Of a stretch of DNA of 23,535 bases, positions 14,533 through 23,173 are shown piece after piece. Position numbers and translations under genes: made by a program. Location: assembly GCA_964235605.1 (NCBI GenBank), contig CAXSCR010000066.1, forward strand, positions 1 to 23,535. Direction: 5' to 3'. Position 1 is the stretch's first letter. Each line of letters begins with the position of its first letter. The notes under the pieces are model-generated. The model ran no database searches. It saw only the letters and a program-made list of their open reading frames with translations, and was not told the DNA's origin. This stretch comes from DATCRE01 sp964235605 (GTDB lineage Bacteria > Bacteroidota > Bacteroidia > Cytophagales > Cyclobacteriaceae).

Positions 14533-16983
14533 ATGAAGATTTTAAAATTCGGTGGTTCTTCAGTAGCCACTCCTGAAAGAATACAATCAGTTATAGAGAT
14601 AACTAAACCTTATATTAAGAATGGCAAGATTGCTATTATCTTTTCTGCTTTCGGTGGCACAACGGATGCATTAATTCAACTTAGTAAGCTGGCGCTTGAA
14701 GGTAATGTAAATTATAAAACCATATTGGCGGAGGTAGAGAAACGCCATCTTGATACTGTGCGTGCGCTTATTGATGTGCAGAAACAAAGTGGCATTTTGG
14801 CTCAGGTAAAGTTCATGATGAACGAATTGGAAGATGTTCTTCATGGCACCTTTCTAGTTCGGGAGCGTACCAAGCGTACGTTAGACTACATTATGAGTTT
14901 TGGCGAACGTCTTTCTGCTTATATTATTTCTGAGGCATATAAAGACCGTGGAATTGTAGCAGAATACCTTGATACGCGTAGCATTGTGCGTACGGATACA
15001 AACTTCGGCTATGCTAAAGTTGATTTTGAAGTGACAAATAAACTTATTCAGGAATATTTAAAACAACATACCAATTTACAAATCATTACAGGGTTTATAG
15101 GTACTTCTGAAAGTGGTGAGACAACAACCATTGGTCGCAGCGGTTCAGATTATACAGCTGCAATTTTTGCTGGCGCTTTGAAGGCAGAAGCGCTTGAAAT
15201 ATGGACTGATGTTGATGGTATGATGACTGCAGACCCACGATTAGTAAAGAAGGCTTTCACTGTTCCTCAGATGAGTTACGAGGAAGCTATGGAGCTCTCT
15301 CATTTTGGTGCGAAGGTCATTTTCCCTTCTACCATGCAACCTGCTATGGCTAGTAGTATTCCAATTTTAATAAAGAATACATTCAATCCCACTTTTAAAG
15401 GAACAGTGATCTCTGCTGAGGCAGCCAATGGAAAGTTGATCAAGGGTATCTCTTCTGTGAATAATATAAGTCTACTAAATCTTCAAGGGAGTGGATTACT
15501 TGGTGTAGCTGGTGTTTCAATGCGCTTGTTTGGAACGTTAGGACGTGAGAAAATAAATATTATTCTCATCAGTCAAGCTTCTTCTGAGCATTCAATTTGT
15601 TTTGCTATTGAAAGTCAATACGTGAAGCATGCTAAAGCAGTTATTGAAAAAGAATTCCAGTATGAAATTCGTGGTGAAGAGATAGATGAAGTTCAGGTTG
15701 AAGATGGACTTTCTATTGTAGCCGTAGTAGGGGAGGGCATGAAACACAGTCCGGGTACAAGCGGTAGAATGTTTAGTGCGCTGGGTAAGAATGGTGTCAA
15801 TGTTAGTGCGATAGCACAAGGTTCATCTGAACTTAATATTTCAGCCGTAGTAAAGCAAGTTGATATCGCGAAAGCATTGAATGCATTACATGAAGCCTTT
15901 TTCCTTTCTGATCATAAAGTGTTAAGTGTGTTCCTGGTTGGAACAGGATTAATTGGTAAAGCATTGATCGATATGATTAATGATCAATTCGAGAAACTAG
16001 CACGCACCAATTTACTTGAAGTAAATGTGATAGGAATTGCGAATAGCACCAAAATGATTTTCGCTGAAAGCGGGCTTAACCTAGTTACCTGTGTAGATGA
16101 GATGAAAAAAGCAGGTCACTCAATGAGCATGAAAGGTTTTGTTGATCAAATGATTTCATTGAATTTACCTAACAGTATTTTTGTTGACTGCACATCTAGT
16201 GAAGATGTTACTACATTTTATGACGAAATTCTTCTCGCCAATATTTCTATTGTAACACCTAATAAGAAGGCTAATTCAGGTCCATTAGAAAAATATAAAA
16301 GATTAAAAACAACTGCATTTAAACGCGGCGTTAAATTTTTATATGAAACCAATGTTGGGGCTGGCTTACCTGTCATCAACACCATGAATGATTTGTTATT
16401 AAGTGGTGATCAGGTAAAAAAGATAGAAGCTGTACTTAGTGGAACCTTGAATTTTATTTTCAGTTCATACGTGGAAGGAAGGAAATTTAGTGAAGTAGTA
16501 AAAGAAGCAAAGGCCAAAGGCTATACAGAACCAGATCCACGCGATGATCTTAATGGTATGGATGTGGCACGCAAAATCTTGATACTATCGCGAGAAGCAG
16601 GATCTCATCTTGAACTTTCCGATATCAAAGTTGAAAATTTGGTTCCAGAATCGTGTCAAGGTGAAATGTCAATCGATCAATTCTTCACCAATCTTGAAAA
16701 GCATGATGGTGCGTTTGAGAAACTTCGCAAAGAAGCCTCAGATAGAAAGGAGAAGCTTCGTTACATGGCTATTCTGGAAGACGGTAAAGTTAAGATTAGA
16801 TTGGGCTCTATAAATGATCAGCATCCATTCTATTCTTTAGCAGGAAGTGATAATATTATTTTACTTACGACAGAACGTTACAATGAGCGACCCATGGTAA
16901 TCCGTGGTCCTGGTGCTGGCGCTGAAGTAACAGCCGCAGGCGTATTCGCAGACGTAATTAGAATAGGACACTATGCTAAGTAG
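14533..16983 (+). CDS. thrA: Bifunctional aspartokinase / homoserine dehydrogenase
   Basis: The protein catalyses the first and third steps from aspartate to threonine and methionine: phosphorylation of aspartate and NAD(P)H reduction of aspartate semialdehyde to homoserine. The 816 residues match E. coli ThrA (820). The kinase domain has KFGGSSVATPERI (5-17) and TTTIGRSGSDYTA (197-209). A paired ACT region (about 310-455) is expected to bind threonine as feedback inhibitor. The dehydrogenase domain starts at VFLVGTGLIGK (466-476) and continues through TNVGAGLPVI (606-615) and IEAVLSGTLNFI (631-642). It heads thrABC, downstream of a leader with Thr/Ile codons. The thrB start follows after 108 bp. 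Confidence 0.97.
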   Translation: MKILKFGGSSVATPERIQSVIEITKPYIKNGKIAIIFSAFGGTTDALIQLSKLALEGNVNYKTILAEVEKRHLDTVRALIDVQKQSGILAQVKFMMNELEDVLHGTFLVRERTKRTLDYIMSFGERLSAYIISEAYKDRGIVAEYLDTRSIVRTDTNFGYAKVDFEVTNKLIQEYLKQHTNLQIITGFIGTSESGETTTIGRSGSDYTAAIFAGALKAEALEIWTDVDGMMTADPRLVKKAFTVPQMSYEEAMELSHFGAKVIFPSTMQPAMASSIPILIKNTFNPTFKGTVISAEAANGKLIKGISSVNNISLLNLQGSGLLGVAGVSMRLFGTLGREKINIILISQASSEHSICFAIESQYVKHAKAVIEKEFQYEIRGEEIDEVQVEDGLSIVAVVGEGMKHSPGTSGRMFSALGKNGVNVSAIAQGSSELNISAVVKQVDIAKALNALHEAFFLSDHKVLSVFLVGTGLIGKALIDMINDQFEKLARTNLLEVNVIGIANSTKMIFAESGLNLVTCVDEMKKAGHSMSMKGFVDQMISLNLPNSIFVDCTSSEDVTTFYDEILLANISIVTPNKKANSGPLEKYKRLKTTAFKRGVKFLYETNVGAGLPVINTMNDLLLSGDQVKKIEAVLSGTLNFIFSSYVEGRKFSEVVKEAKAKGYTEPDPRDDLNGMDVARKILILSREAGSHLELSDIKVENLVPESCQGEMSIDQFFTNLEKHDGAFEKLRKEASDRKEKLRYMAILEDGKVKIRLGSINDQHPFYSLAGSDNIILLTTERYNERPMVIRGPGAGAEVTAAGVFADVIRIGHYAK

Positions 16984-16987
16984 TAAA

Positions 16988-17083
16988 CAGTTAATCGTTA
17001 TCAGTTAATTGGCTAGCCTAAAATTAAATGCTTAAAGAACTACGATTAACTATTACCTATTAACTAACTATTAAACTATTAAC
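16988..17083. repeat. 7-bp-phased inverted repeat blocks between thrA and thrB
   Basis: The left block (16988-17008) reads CAGTTAA, TCGTTAT, CAGTTAA in exact 7-base steps. The right block (17046-17083) reads TTAACTA, TTACCTA, TTAACTA and then slipped ACTATTA units. The left block's complement matches the first three right units at 15 of 21 positions, so the RNA could fold into a long imperfect stem. No T-run follows, so it is not a standard terminator. Confidence 0.55.
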
Positions 17084-17091
17084 GAAAAACA

Positions 17092-18021
17092 ATGAAGACA
17101 ATAAAGGCATTCGCCCCAGCTACAGTTGCCAATGTATCATGTGGATTTGATGTATTAGGCTTTGCAGTTGATACCCCCGGTGATGAAGTATGGATGAGTT
17201 TAAAGGATGAGCCTGGAGTAGTTATTACAAAAATTACAGGTGATGGAGGTCGGTTGCCATTGGATGCAAATTTAAATACGGCTGGTGTAGCGGTGTTGGC
17301 GTTTTTGCAAGCTATCAAAAGCAATCAGGGCATTGTGATGGAAGTGCATAAGAAACTTCCTTTGGGAAGTGGTATGGGTTCTAGTGCAGCCAGTTCTGTT
17401 GCTGCTTTGGTAGCAATTAATAATTTAATGAACGAACCATTTACACGTGAACAACTATTGCCATTTGCAATGGAGGCCGAAAGAGTAGCTTGTGGCTCAG
17501 CACACGCTGATAATGTAGCACCTTCTCTATTGGGTGGCTTTGTTTTAATTAGGGGTTATGAACCGTTAGATGTAACAACTATACCTGTTCCTGAGAAGTT
17601 GTTTTGTACATTGGTACATCCACATCTAGAGTTAAAAACTGAAGATTCAAGAAGAGTATTAAAACCAACGATATCCTTAAAAGATGCTATTGTTCAATGG
17701 GGAAATATTGCAGGCCTTGTTGTGGGTTTAATGAAACCTGATTACGACCTTATTGGACGGTCTTTGAAAGATGTTATTGCAGAACCCATACGTTCTGTGC
17801 TTATTCCAGGATTTTATACTATAAAAACAGAAGCTGTAAAAGCGGGTGCCTTAGGTTGCGGCATATCAGGATCAGGGCCCACTATATTCTCTTTAAGTAT
17901 GGATAAGGCCACAGCACAAAAAGTAGGAGAGGTTATACAACAGGAGTTTTTAAAATTGAATTTAAAAAGCGAGGTATATGTTTCTAAAATCAATGAAGCA
18001 GGCGCAAGAATAATACTGTAG
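17092..18021 (+). CDS. thrB: Homoserine kinase
   Basis: A GHMP-family kinase that phosphorylates homoserine to O-phosphohomoserine with ATP, in the cytoplasm. The 309 residues match the family. The opening FAPATVANVSCGFDVLGFAV (7-26) is typical, the ATP-binding loop LPLGSGMGSSAASSVAAL spans 89-106, and GALGCGISGSGPTIF near the C-terminus is the third GHMP motif. It is the middle gene of thrABC; thrC starts 71 bp later. Confidence 0.97.
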   Translation: MKTIKAFAPATVANVSCGFDVLGFAVDTPGDEVWMSLKDEPGVVITKITGDGGRLPLDANLNTAGVAVLAFLQAIKSNQGIVMEVHKKLPLGSGMGSSAASSVAALVAINNLMNEPFTREQLLPFAMEAERVACGSAHADNVAPSLLGGFVLIRGYEPLDVTTIPVPEKLFCTLVHPHLELKTEDSRRVLKPTISLKDAIVQWGNIAGLVVGLMKPDYDLIGRSLKDVIAEPIRSVLIPGFYTIKTEAVKAGALGCGISGSGPTIFSLSMDKATAQKVGEVIQQEFLKLNLKSEVYVSKINEAGARIIL

Positions 18022-18092
18022 AATTTAACTATACAGCATTATCTAAACACTAGCTGCTTACGTATGAGAGTAGACTCAAAAGTGCATAATTC

Positions 18093-19397
18093 ATGAATTA
18101 CTACAGTACAAACAATAAAGCCGAAAAAGTAAGTTTACAGCAAGCGGTAACGCAAGGCTTAGCTCCTGATAACGGACTTTATATGCCAGAACGGATTCCG
18201 GTTCTTCCTTCAGAATTTTTTAATACTATAAATAAGAAATCGTTTAAGGAGATAGCTTTTACAGTTGCACATAATATTATAGGCAATGATATTCCGCAGT
18301 CTGAACTAAAACGAATGATAGAAAACACCATTCAGTTCGATGCACCTTTGGTTGAAGTAGAGGACAACATCTATGCATTGGAGTTATTTCATGGACCAAC
18401 ATTAGCATTTAAGGATTTTGGTGCAAAATTCATGTCGCAGTTGCTTGGATACTTTGCGAAACAACAAAAGAATGAAATAGTAATCTTGGTTGCTACTTCG
18501 GGCGACACAGGAAGCGCTGTAGCAAATGGCTTTTTTAATGTGCCTGGAATAAAAGTAATTGTTCTTTATCCTTCTGGAAAAGTGAGTGAAGTGCAAGAGA
18601 AGCAATTTACAACATTGGGTAATAACATTACTGCAGTTGAAATAGACGGTACCTTTGACGATTGCCAGCGTCTTGTGAAACAAGCATTTTTAGATGAAGA
18701 TTTAAGAAATAAATTTTTTCTTACCTCAGCTAACTCTATTAACATTGCTCGATTAATACCACAATCATTTTACTATTTCTATGCTTACGCACAGGTAAAA
18801 AATAAAAATAAGTCCGTTGTATTCTCTGTACCAAGTGGAAATTTTGGCAACCTTACTGGGGGGCTTCTTGCAAAACGAATGGGGTTGCCTGTTAAAAAGT
18901 TTGTTGCTACTACAAATATAAATGATGTAGTTCCTGAATATCTAAACACAAAACTCTTTGCACCACGTCCTTCAACGCAAACAATTAGCAATGCCATGGA
19001 CGTTGGTAATCCAAGCAATTTTACGCGGCTATTAGATTTGTATAATAATGATTTCAATGCCCTCTCACATGACGTAAAGGGTTATGGATGCACAGATGAG
19101 GAAACACGTGTAGCCATGCGCACGGTGTTCGCTAATAAGAAATATATCATGGATCCCCATGGAGCAATTGGATACTTAGGATTAAAAAAGTATTCAACCG
19201 AAGGTAAAACCGACCATATCGGAATATTTTTGGAGACAGCTCATCCTGGTAAATTTCTAGATGTTGTAGAGGATACGCTACAACAAAAAGTAGAATTACC
19301 AGTTGAACTTCAAAATTTTATGAAAGGTTCTAAGCTTAGCATACAGATGGGGAATCAATTTCCCGCTTTTAAAGAATATCTTACGAAGACGCTATAG
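18093..19397 (+). CDS. thrC: Threonine synthase
   Basis: A PLP enzyme that converts O-phosphohomoserine to threonine and phosphate. It has 434 residues. The N-terminal domain starts MNYYSTNNKAEKVSLQQAV, as in the E. coli-type enzymes. The PLP lysine is Lys107 in FHGPTLAFKDFGAKF, and the phosphate-binding loop is ATSGDTGSAVANGF (134-147). The SVPSGNFGNLTGG stretch lies in the middle of the chain. No long N-terminal SAM-binding extension is present, unlike plant forms. It closes the threonine operon. No hairpin terminator is visible in the 66 bp before the next predicted promoter, only T-rich DNA. Confidence 0.97.
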   Translation: MNYYSTNNKAEKVSLQQAVTQGLAPDNGLYMPERIPVLPSEFFNTINKKSFKEIAFTVAHNIIGNDIPQSELKRMIENTIQFDAPLVEVEDNIYALELFHGPTLAFKDFGAKFMSQLLGYFAKQQKNEIVILVATSGDTGSAVANGFFNVPGIKVIVLYPSGKVSEVQEKQFTTLGNNITAVEIDGTFDDCQRLVKQAFLDEDLRNKFFLTSANSINIARLIPQSFYYFYAYAQVKNKNKSVVFSVPSGNFGNLTGGLLAKRMGLPVKKFVATTNINDVVPEYLNTKLFAPRPSTQTISNAMDVGNPSNFTRLLDLYNNDFNALSHDVKGYGCTDEETRVAMRTVFANKKYIMDPHGAIGYLGLKKYSTEGKTDHIGIFLETAHPGKFLDVVEDTLQQKVELPVELQNFMKGSKLSIQMGNQFPAFKEYLTKTL

Positions 19398-19435
19398 ATA
19401 TTTTTTATTTTTTAAATAGCACAATATTATTTGCA

Positions 19436-19466
19436 TTGACTTCAAATTAATTTTACGCTTTATTTG
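19436..19466 (+). promoter_or_regulatory. Possible promoter of the rimB-rimK cluster
   Basis: TTG (19436-19438), a 20-base spacer and TTTATTTG (19459-19466) match the Bacteroidota consensus at all but one position. Transcription would start near 19473, downstream of the TTG codon at 19464 and upstream of the ATG at 19506, which supports the later start for the following gene. Confidence 0.4.
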
Positions 19467-19505
19467 AATCCTTACAACCGCTCTGCATATTGTGGTTCGA
19501 TAATT

Positions 19506-19931
19506 ATGATAACACTAGGAAGATGTGATCGCGTAGACTTGCCTGAAATGGGATTACAAGGTATTCATGCTAAAATAGATACAGGTGCTTATACGAGTAG
19601 TCTTCATTGCAGCCGTGCAGAGGTAGTAAACGGTAAATTGGAGTTTATATTATTAGATGAGGAACATCCAGAATTTACTGGGATAAAATTTAGGTTCAAA
19701 AAGTTTACACAACGTGAGATAAAGAACTCGTTTGGTCTTGCAGAAACACGTTATGTCATAAAAACTACAATTAGAATTTTTGACAAAGTTATTCGCGCAG
19801 AATTTTCATTGAGTGATAGAGACAACCTTCGATACCCAGTATTATTGGGTCGAAAAATTTTAAGAAAAAGATTTGTTATTGACGTAACGAAACAGAATTT
19901 ATCTTGGAAAAGCCGGGCTGTTATTAGTTAA
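19506..19931 (+). CDS. RimB-like retropepsin-fold protease (PF05618 family)
   Basis: A 141-residue soluble protein of the family once called ATP-dependent zinc protease (DUF785). IDTGAYTSSLHC, about residues 23-34 from this start, is the DTGA motif of a retroviral-type aspartic protease active site. Later features are IKTTIRIFDKVIRAEFSLSDRD and YPVLLGRKILRKRFVIDV, also typical of the family. A TTG codon at 19464 would add 14 residues, but it lies within the predicted promoter; the ATG at 19506 is preferred. rimK follows 61 bp later. In Pseudomonas, RimB works with RimK on glutamate tails of ribosomal protein S6; a similar trimming role here is inference. Confidence 0.85.
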   Translation: MITLGRCDRVDLPEMGLQGIHAKIDTGAYTSSLHCSRAEVVNGKLEFILLDEEHPEFTGIKFRFKKFTQREIKNSFGLAETRYVIKTTIRIFDKVIRAEFSLSDRDNLRYPVLLGRKILRKRFVIDVTKQNLSWKSRAVIS

Positions 19932-19992
19932 TATTTTACGAATAAGGCAGAAGAATTATTAAGGCTTACAACAATCCTAACGATTAACCTAA

Positions 19993-20901
19993 ATGAACAT
20001 AGCGATACTTTCACGCAATGCTAAACTTTATTCTACCAAACGTCTTAAGCAAGCTGGCGAAGCGAGAGGCCATAAGGTAGAAGTTATAGATCACATGAAG
20101 TGTGTTCTTTTTATAGAGAAACAAAATCCCGTGGTATTATATCAAGGAAAGAAACTGGATTACTTCGATGCCATTATTCCGCGTATTGGCGCGTCAGTAA
20201 CTTTTTACGGGGCCGCAGTGGTAAGGCAGTTTGAAATGATGAAAGTTTTTACCGCCGTAGAGTCACAGGCATTAATTCGCTCACGCGATAAACTTCGAAG
20301 CCTACAGATATTATCACGTGCTGGCCTTGGTCTTCCTAAAACTATTTTTATGGATTACTCTCGTGACACCGAGGGCATTATTGAAGCAGTTGGTGGCGCA
20401 CCTGTCGTTATTAAACTGCTAGAGGGAACACAGGGTCTTGGTGTTGTTTTGGCAGAGAATAAAAAAGCGGCACAATCAGTTATTGAAGCATTTCATGGTT
20501 TGCATGCCCGCATTATTGTACAAGAATTTATAAAGGAAGCTAAAGGAGCTGATCTACGTGCCTTTATTGTTGAGGGTGAAGTGGTAGGTGCTATGCGTAG
20601 ACAAGCGAAGAAAGGTGAGTTTAGATCTAATCTTCATCGCGGTGGAACTGCCACAGTGATAAAGTTAACTCGTGCTGAAAAATCGGCGGCGATAACAGCT
20701 GCTAAAAAAATGGGTTTAGGTGTAGCCGGCGTAGATATGCTGTCCTCAAAACGAGGTCCGTTGATACTTGAGGTAAACTCATCTCCAGGTCTTGAAGGTA
20801 TTGAAGGGGCAACCAAGGTAGATATAGCGACTAAGATTATTCGCTACCTAGAGAAGAATGCCATGAAGAAGAAGATTCAGCGCGATATAGTTAATGCGTA
20901 A
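19993..20901 (+). CDS. rimK: ATP-grasp glutamate ligase RimK
   Basis: An ATP-grasp enzyme that adds glutamate residues to the C-terminus of a protein, ribosomal protein S6 in E. coli; it can also make short poly-glutamate. The 302 residues match E. coli RimK (300). Motifs: IPRIGASVTFYG (62-73), KLLEGTQGLGV (141-151) as the ATP-binding loop, MRRQAKKGEFRSNLHRGG (201-218) and the metal/ATP site EVNSSPGLEGIE (260-271). It is flanked by a RimB-like protease gene and an AstE/AspA-like deacylase gene. The target in this organism is unknown: the S6 gene is not in the window, so its C-terminus cannot be inspected. Confidence 0.95.
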   Translation: MNIAILSRNAKLYSTKRLKQAGEARGHKVEVIDHMKCVLFIEKQNPVVLYQGKKLDYFDAIIPRIGASVTFYGAAVVRQFEMMKVFTAVESQALIRSRDKLRSLQILSRAGLGLPKTIFMDYSRDTEGIIEAVGGAPVVIKLLEGTQGLGVVLAENKKAAQSVIEAFHGLHARIIVQEFIKEAKGADLRAFIVEGEVVGAMRRQAKKGEFRSNLHRGGTATVIKLTRAEKSAAITAAKKMGLGVAGVDMLSSKRGPLILEVNSSPGLEGIEGATKVDIATKIIRYLEKNAMKKKIQRDIVNA

Positions 20902-20904
20902 AAA

Positions 20905-21237
20905 AGTCAATTGTCCATAGTCGATGGACCATAGGGAGTTTTCGGTACTAAAACGCTCACTTTATAATTAAAGCTGACCAAGACTATCGACATTGGTTAC
21001 GCCTTTTAATTTGACTAGATATTTAATATGTAGGATTTCCATACTCAATGCTCCATTGTAAACTTGCTGAATGTTCCACTCCCTTTTTCAGTGTATTCGC
21101 CCGACCATGGGCTATGGACTATTGACTATCGACTTTACTACTCCACTCACTTCACTTGTCAACCGTTTGATCATTTCCTAAGTCTTGATTACCTTAGAGG
21201 TTTACCATGGACTGTTGACTGTGGACTACGACTAATG
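20905..21237. repeat. Intergenic array of degenerate NGACTRT heptamers
   Basis: This fills the 337-bp gap between rimK and the deacylase gene. Four blocks are visible: 20905-20932, whose complement reads as ATGGTCC, ATCGACT, ATGGACA and ATTGACT in 7-base steps; about 20975-20996; 21104-21138 (ACCATGG, GCTATGG, ACTATTG, ACTATCG); and 21204-21237 (ACCATGG, ACTGTTG, ACTGTGG). The first block is inverted relative to the others and alone can form a GTCCAT/ATGGAC hairpin (20913-20929). The last block ends one base before the next start codon. No gene or clear promoter was found in the gap. Confidence 0.6.
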
Positions 21238-21238
21238 T

Positions 21239-22228
21239 ATGAAGCAAGTAATCATAGCCGGTCATGAACTTAAACCAGGCGAATCGAAGCAAATTGATAT
21301 TAACATTGCAAGGCTTCCTTCGCATACTCAAATTGATACACCCATCTATGCTTATAGAGGATTTGAAGAAGGACCTGTATTAGGTCTGATGGCGGGTATG
21401 CATGGTGATGAGATCAATGGAATGGAAATCGTTCGTAAGATCTTAGAACTGGGCCTTAATAAAGTTAAACGAGGTACTGTAATCTGCCTCCCTATTGTTA
21501 ATGTTTATGGATTTCTCAATTATTCAAGAGACGTTCCTGACGGAAAAGATATAAATAGATCCTTCCCCGGAAATAAGAATGGCTCCTTAGCCAGCAGAGT
21601 GGCCTTTCATCTTATGCAAGATGTAATTCCCTGTATTGATGTTGGGATTGATTATCATACTGGAGGAGGTAATCGTACAAATTATCCGCAGGTTAGATGT
21701 GTAATGAAAGACCCTGAAAATGTTATTTTAGCGAATGCCTTTCATGCTCCATTCACAATCGATTCTCCTTACCGACCAAACTCCTTACGGCAATCAGCAG
21801 CCAAACTTAATAAGCGAATAATCGTATTTGAGGGTGGCGAGTCTATGCGTTTTGATGACCACGCTATTGATATCGGTGTTTCAGGCACAATAAGATTAAT
21901 GAAACATTTGGGTATGGTAGATCAGGCGCCTGAACCCAAGCAAGAGAATCATGTAATTTGGCATTCATCATGGGTTAGAGCCCGTCAAGCGGGATTGTTC
22001 CATACAGATTGTATTGCAGGCCAAATTGTTACTAAAGGCCAGGAAGTTGGTACTATAACAGACCCTTTTGGAGAGTTCAAGGAAAGAATTAAATCACCCG
22101 CCACTGGTTATATTGTAGGTCTTAATTACAACCCTGTAATGAATGCTGGCGATGCGTTAATGCACATTGGTGTTGATAATATGTGTAAGCTAAAACAGGA
22201 TGATGGTGACTTCGATAGGAACAAGTAA
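21239..22228 (+). CDS. Succinylglutamate desuccinylase / aspartoacylase family protein
   Basis: A zinc-dependent M14-type hydrolase that cleaves an amide bond next to an acidic amino acid. The 329 residues hold the zinc motif GMHGDEING (53-61; His55 and Glu58), IDYHTGGG (137-144) with the third ligand His140, and the catalytic Glu199 in IIVFEGGE. The C-terminal portion (about 262-315; GQIVTKGQEVGTITDPFGEF and SPATGYIVGL) forms the small beta-barrel domain found in this subfamily. There is no signal peptide, so it acts in the cytoplasm. It follows rimK after a repeat-filled gap. Removal of glutamates added by RimK is an attractive but unproven role; true arginine-pathway AstE activity is unlikely without other ast genes nearby. 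Confidence 0.9.
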   Translation: MKQVIIAGHELKPGESKQIDINIARLPSHTQIDTPIYAYRGFEEGPVLGLMAGMHGDEINGMEIVRKILELGLNKVKRGTVICLPIVNVYGFLNYSRDVPDGKDINRSFPGNKNGSLASRVAFHLMQDVIPCIDVGIDYHTGGGNRTNYPQVRCVMKDPENVILANAFHAPFTIDSPYRPNSLRQSAAKLNKRIIVFEGGESMRFDDHAIDIGVSGTIRLMKHLGMVDQAPEPKQENHVIWHSSWVRARQAGLFHTDCIAGQIVTKGQEVGTITDPFGEFKERIKSPATGYIVGLNYNPVMNAGDALMHIGVDNMCKLKQDDGDFDRNK

Positions 22229-22263
22229 TGCTCGGTGTCAACTTTAATTGATAAGTACCTTAA

Positions 22264-22295
22264 TAAAAAAAATACTGCACATACATGCAGTATTT
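22264..22295 (-). terminator. Intrinsic terminator of tonB, possibly bidirectional
   Basis: AAATACTGCA (22270-22279) and TGCAGTATTT (22286-22295) form a perfect 10-bp stem with a 6-base loop. Read on the minus strand it runs into eight or more T (22264-22272). The plus-strand side has only TATTTCT, so it is a weaker stop for the convergent deacylase gene, which ends 35 bp away. Confidence 0.92.
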
Positions 22296-22322
22296 CTAAT
22301 CACCCTAACCTAACTAATCTTA

Positions 22323-23114
22323 TTATTCTACTTGAAACTTAATAGGTAGCACCATCCGTACGGCTACCGGATTGTTATTTTGTCTTCCAGCTTTCCATGC
22401 CGGCATTAGCGAGATAACACGCTTTGCTTCTTTATCCAATGCTTCATGTATGCCTCTAATGACTTCAGCACTGATTACATTTCCATCTTTGTCAATTACA
22501 AAACGAACGAACACAGTACCATCAATTCCTATGCGCATGGCCGCTGCTGGATATTTTATCTTTTTTTGAAGAAATTTCATCATGGCTTCTTTTCCGCCAA
22601 TAAATTCGGGCATTACTTCCGGAGCATCCATAGGTGTAGTAATTGCTGGCACACTAACAGGAGCAATCGTTTCAATATTCATTTCGCCGTCTTGTACAAT
22701 ATCCACACCGGTATCTGCTCCTTCTATGGATCCGGTTGTTGTTGGAGATGTAGGTGGAGTATCTTCTATAGGGGGAGTAATTGCAGTTGTTGTAACGATT
22801 GGAACTAAGTTTGTATGCGTAGTTCGTACTGGTGGAGGAGCAACTCTGTGTTGTGGTTCTATAGGGATTATTTCAGGCAATTTAGTAATCCAATCAATAG
22901 GGCATTTCGTTGTCGGTGTTTCGATAAAATCTTTACCTGATGTGGTAATTATTGATGGAATAATGAATATTAATCCAGCACCAACCATAGCAAACATTAC
23001 AGCTCTATTAACATTCTCAGAATAAGATCTGCGAATTGCGTAGGCTCCATACGCTTTGTTTCGGTTTTCAAATACTACATCATCAAAATTTTTAACTACA
23101 GTATCATTTTTCAT
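22323..23114 (-). CDS. TonB-family energy transducer
   Basis: An inner-membrane protein that spans the periplasm and passes energy from ExbBD to outer-membrane transporters. It has 263 residues: an N-terminal cytoplasmic segment with FENRNKAYGAYAIRRSY (15-31), common in Bacteroidota TonB proteins; one membrane helix (about 38-57); a Pro/Thr-rich spacer (about 85-165); and a C-terminal TonB domain (about 170-263) with FIGGKEAMMKFLQKKIKYP (171-189), GTVFVRFVIDKDGNV (199-213) and LPIKFQVE at the end. No exbB or exbD is adjacent, and Bacteroidota have many TonB paralogs, so its partner receptors are unknown. It is a single-gene unit with its own terminator. Confidence 0.92.
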   Translation of the reverse strand: MKNDTVVKNFDDVVFENRNKAYGAYAIRRSYSENVNRAVMFAMVGAGLIFIIPSIITTSGKDFIETPTTKCPIDWITKLPEIIPIEPQHRVAPPPVRTTHTNLVPIVTTTAITPPIEDTPPTSPTTTGSIEGADTGVDIVQDGEMNIETIAPVSVPAITTPMDAPEVMPEFIGGKEAMMKFLQKKIKYPAAAMRIGIDGTVFVRFVIDKDGNVISAEVIRGIHEALDKEAKRVISLMPAWKAGRQNNNPVAVRMVLPIKFQVE

Positions 23115-23134
23115 AATCGTGAAGGTTTAGTTAT

Positions 23135-23163
23135 AAAAATTAAAGAATGATAATTGAGCACAA
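23135..23163 (-). promoter_or_regulatory. Candidate tonB promoter
   Basis: On the minus strand TTG (23161-23163), an 18-base spacer and TAATTTTT (23135-23142) match the Bacteroidota boxes except for the last base of the -7. It lies 21-49 bp upstream of the start codon. Confidence 0.4.
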
Positions 23164-23173
23164 CGCTACCAGT

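Noticed and set aside
19398..19435. Terminator after thrC
   Set aside because: The sequence has T-runs but no GC-bearing hairpin before them, so an intrinsic terminator is not supported.
21064..21267. 67-codon open frame before the deacylase gene
   Set aside because: Its sequence is a translation of the heptamer repeats and it overlaps the well-supported deacylase start.
22446..23025. Long open frames on the plus strand opposite tonB
   Set aside because: They are antisense shadows of the Pro/Thr-rich tonB spacer, rich in Gly, Val, Ser and Cys, with no recognisable domain.
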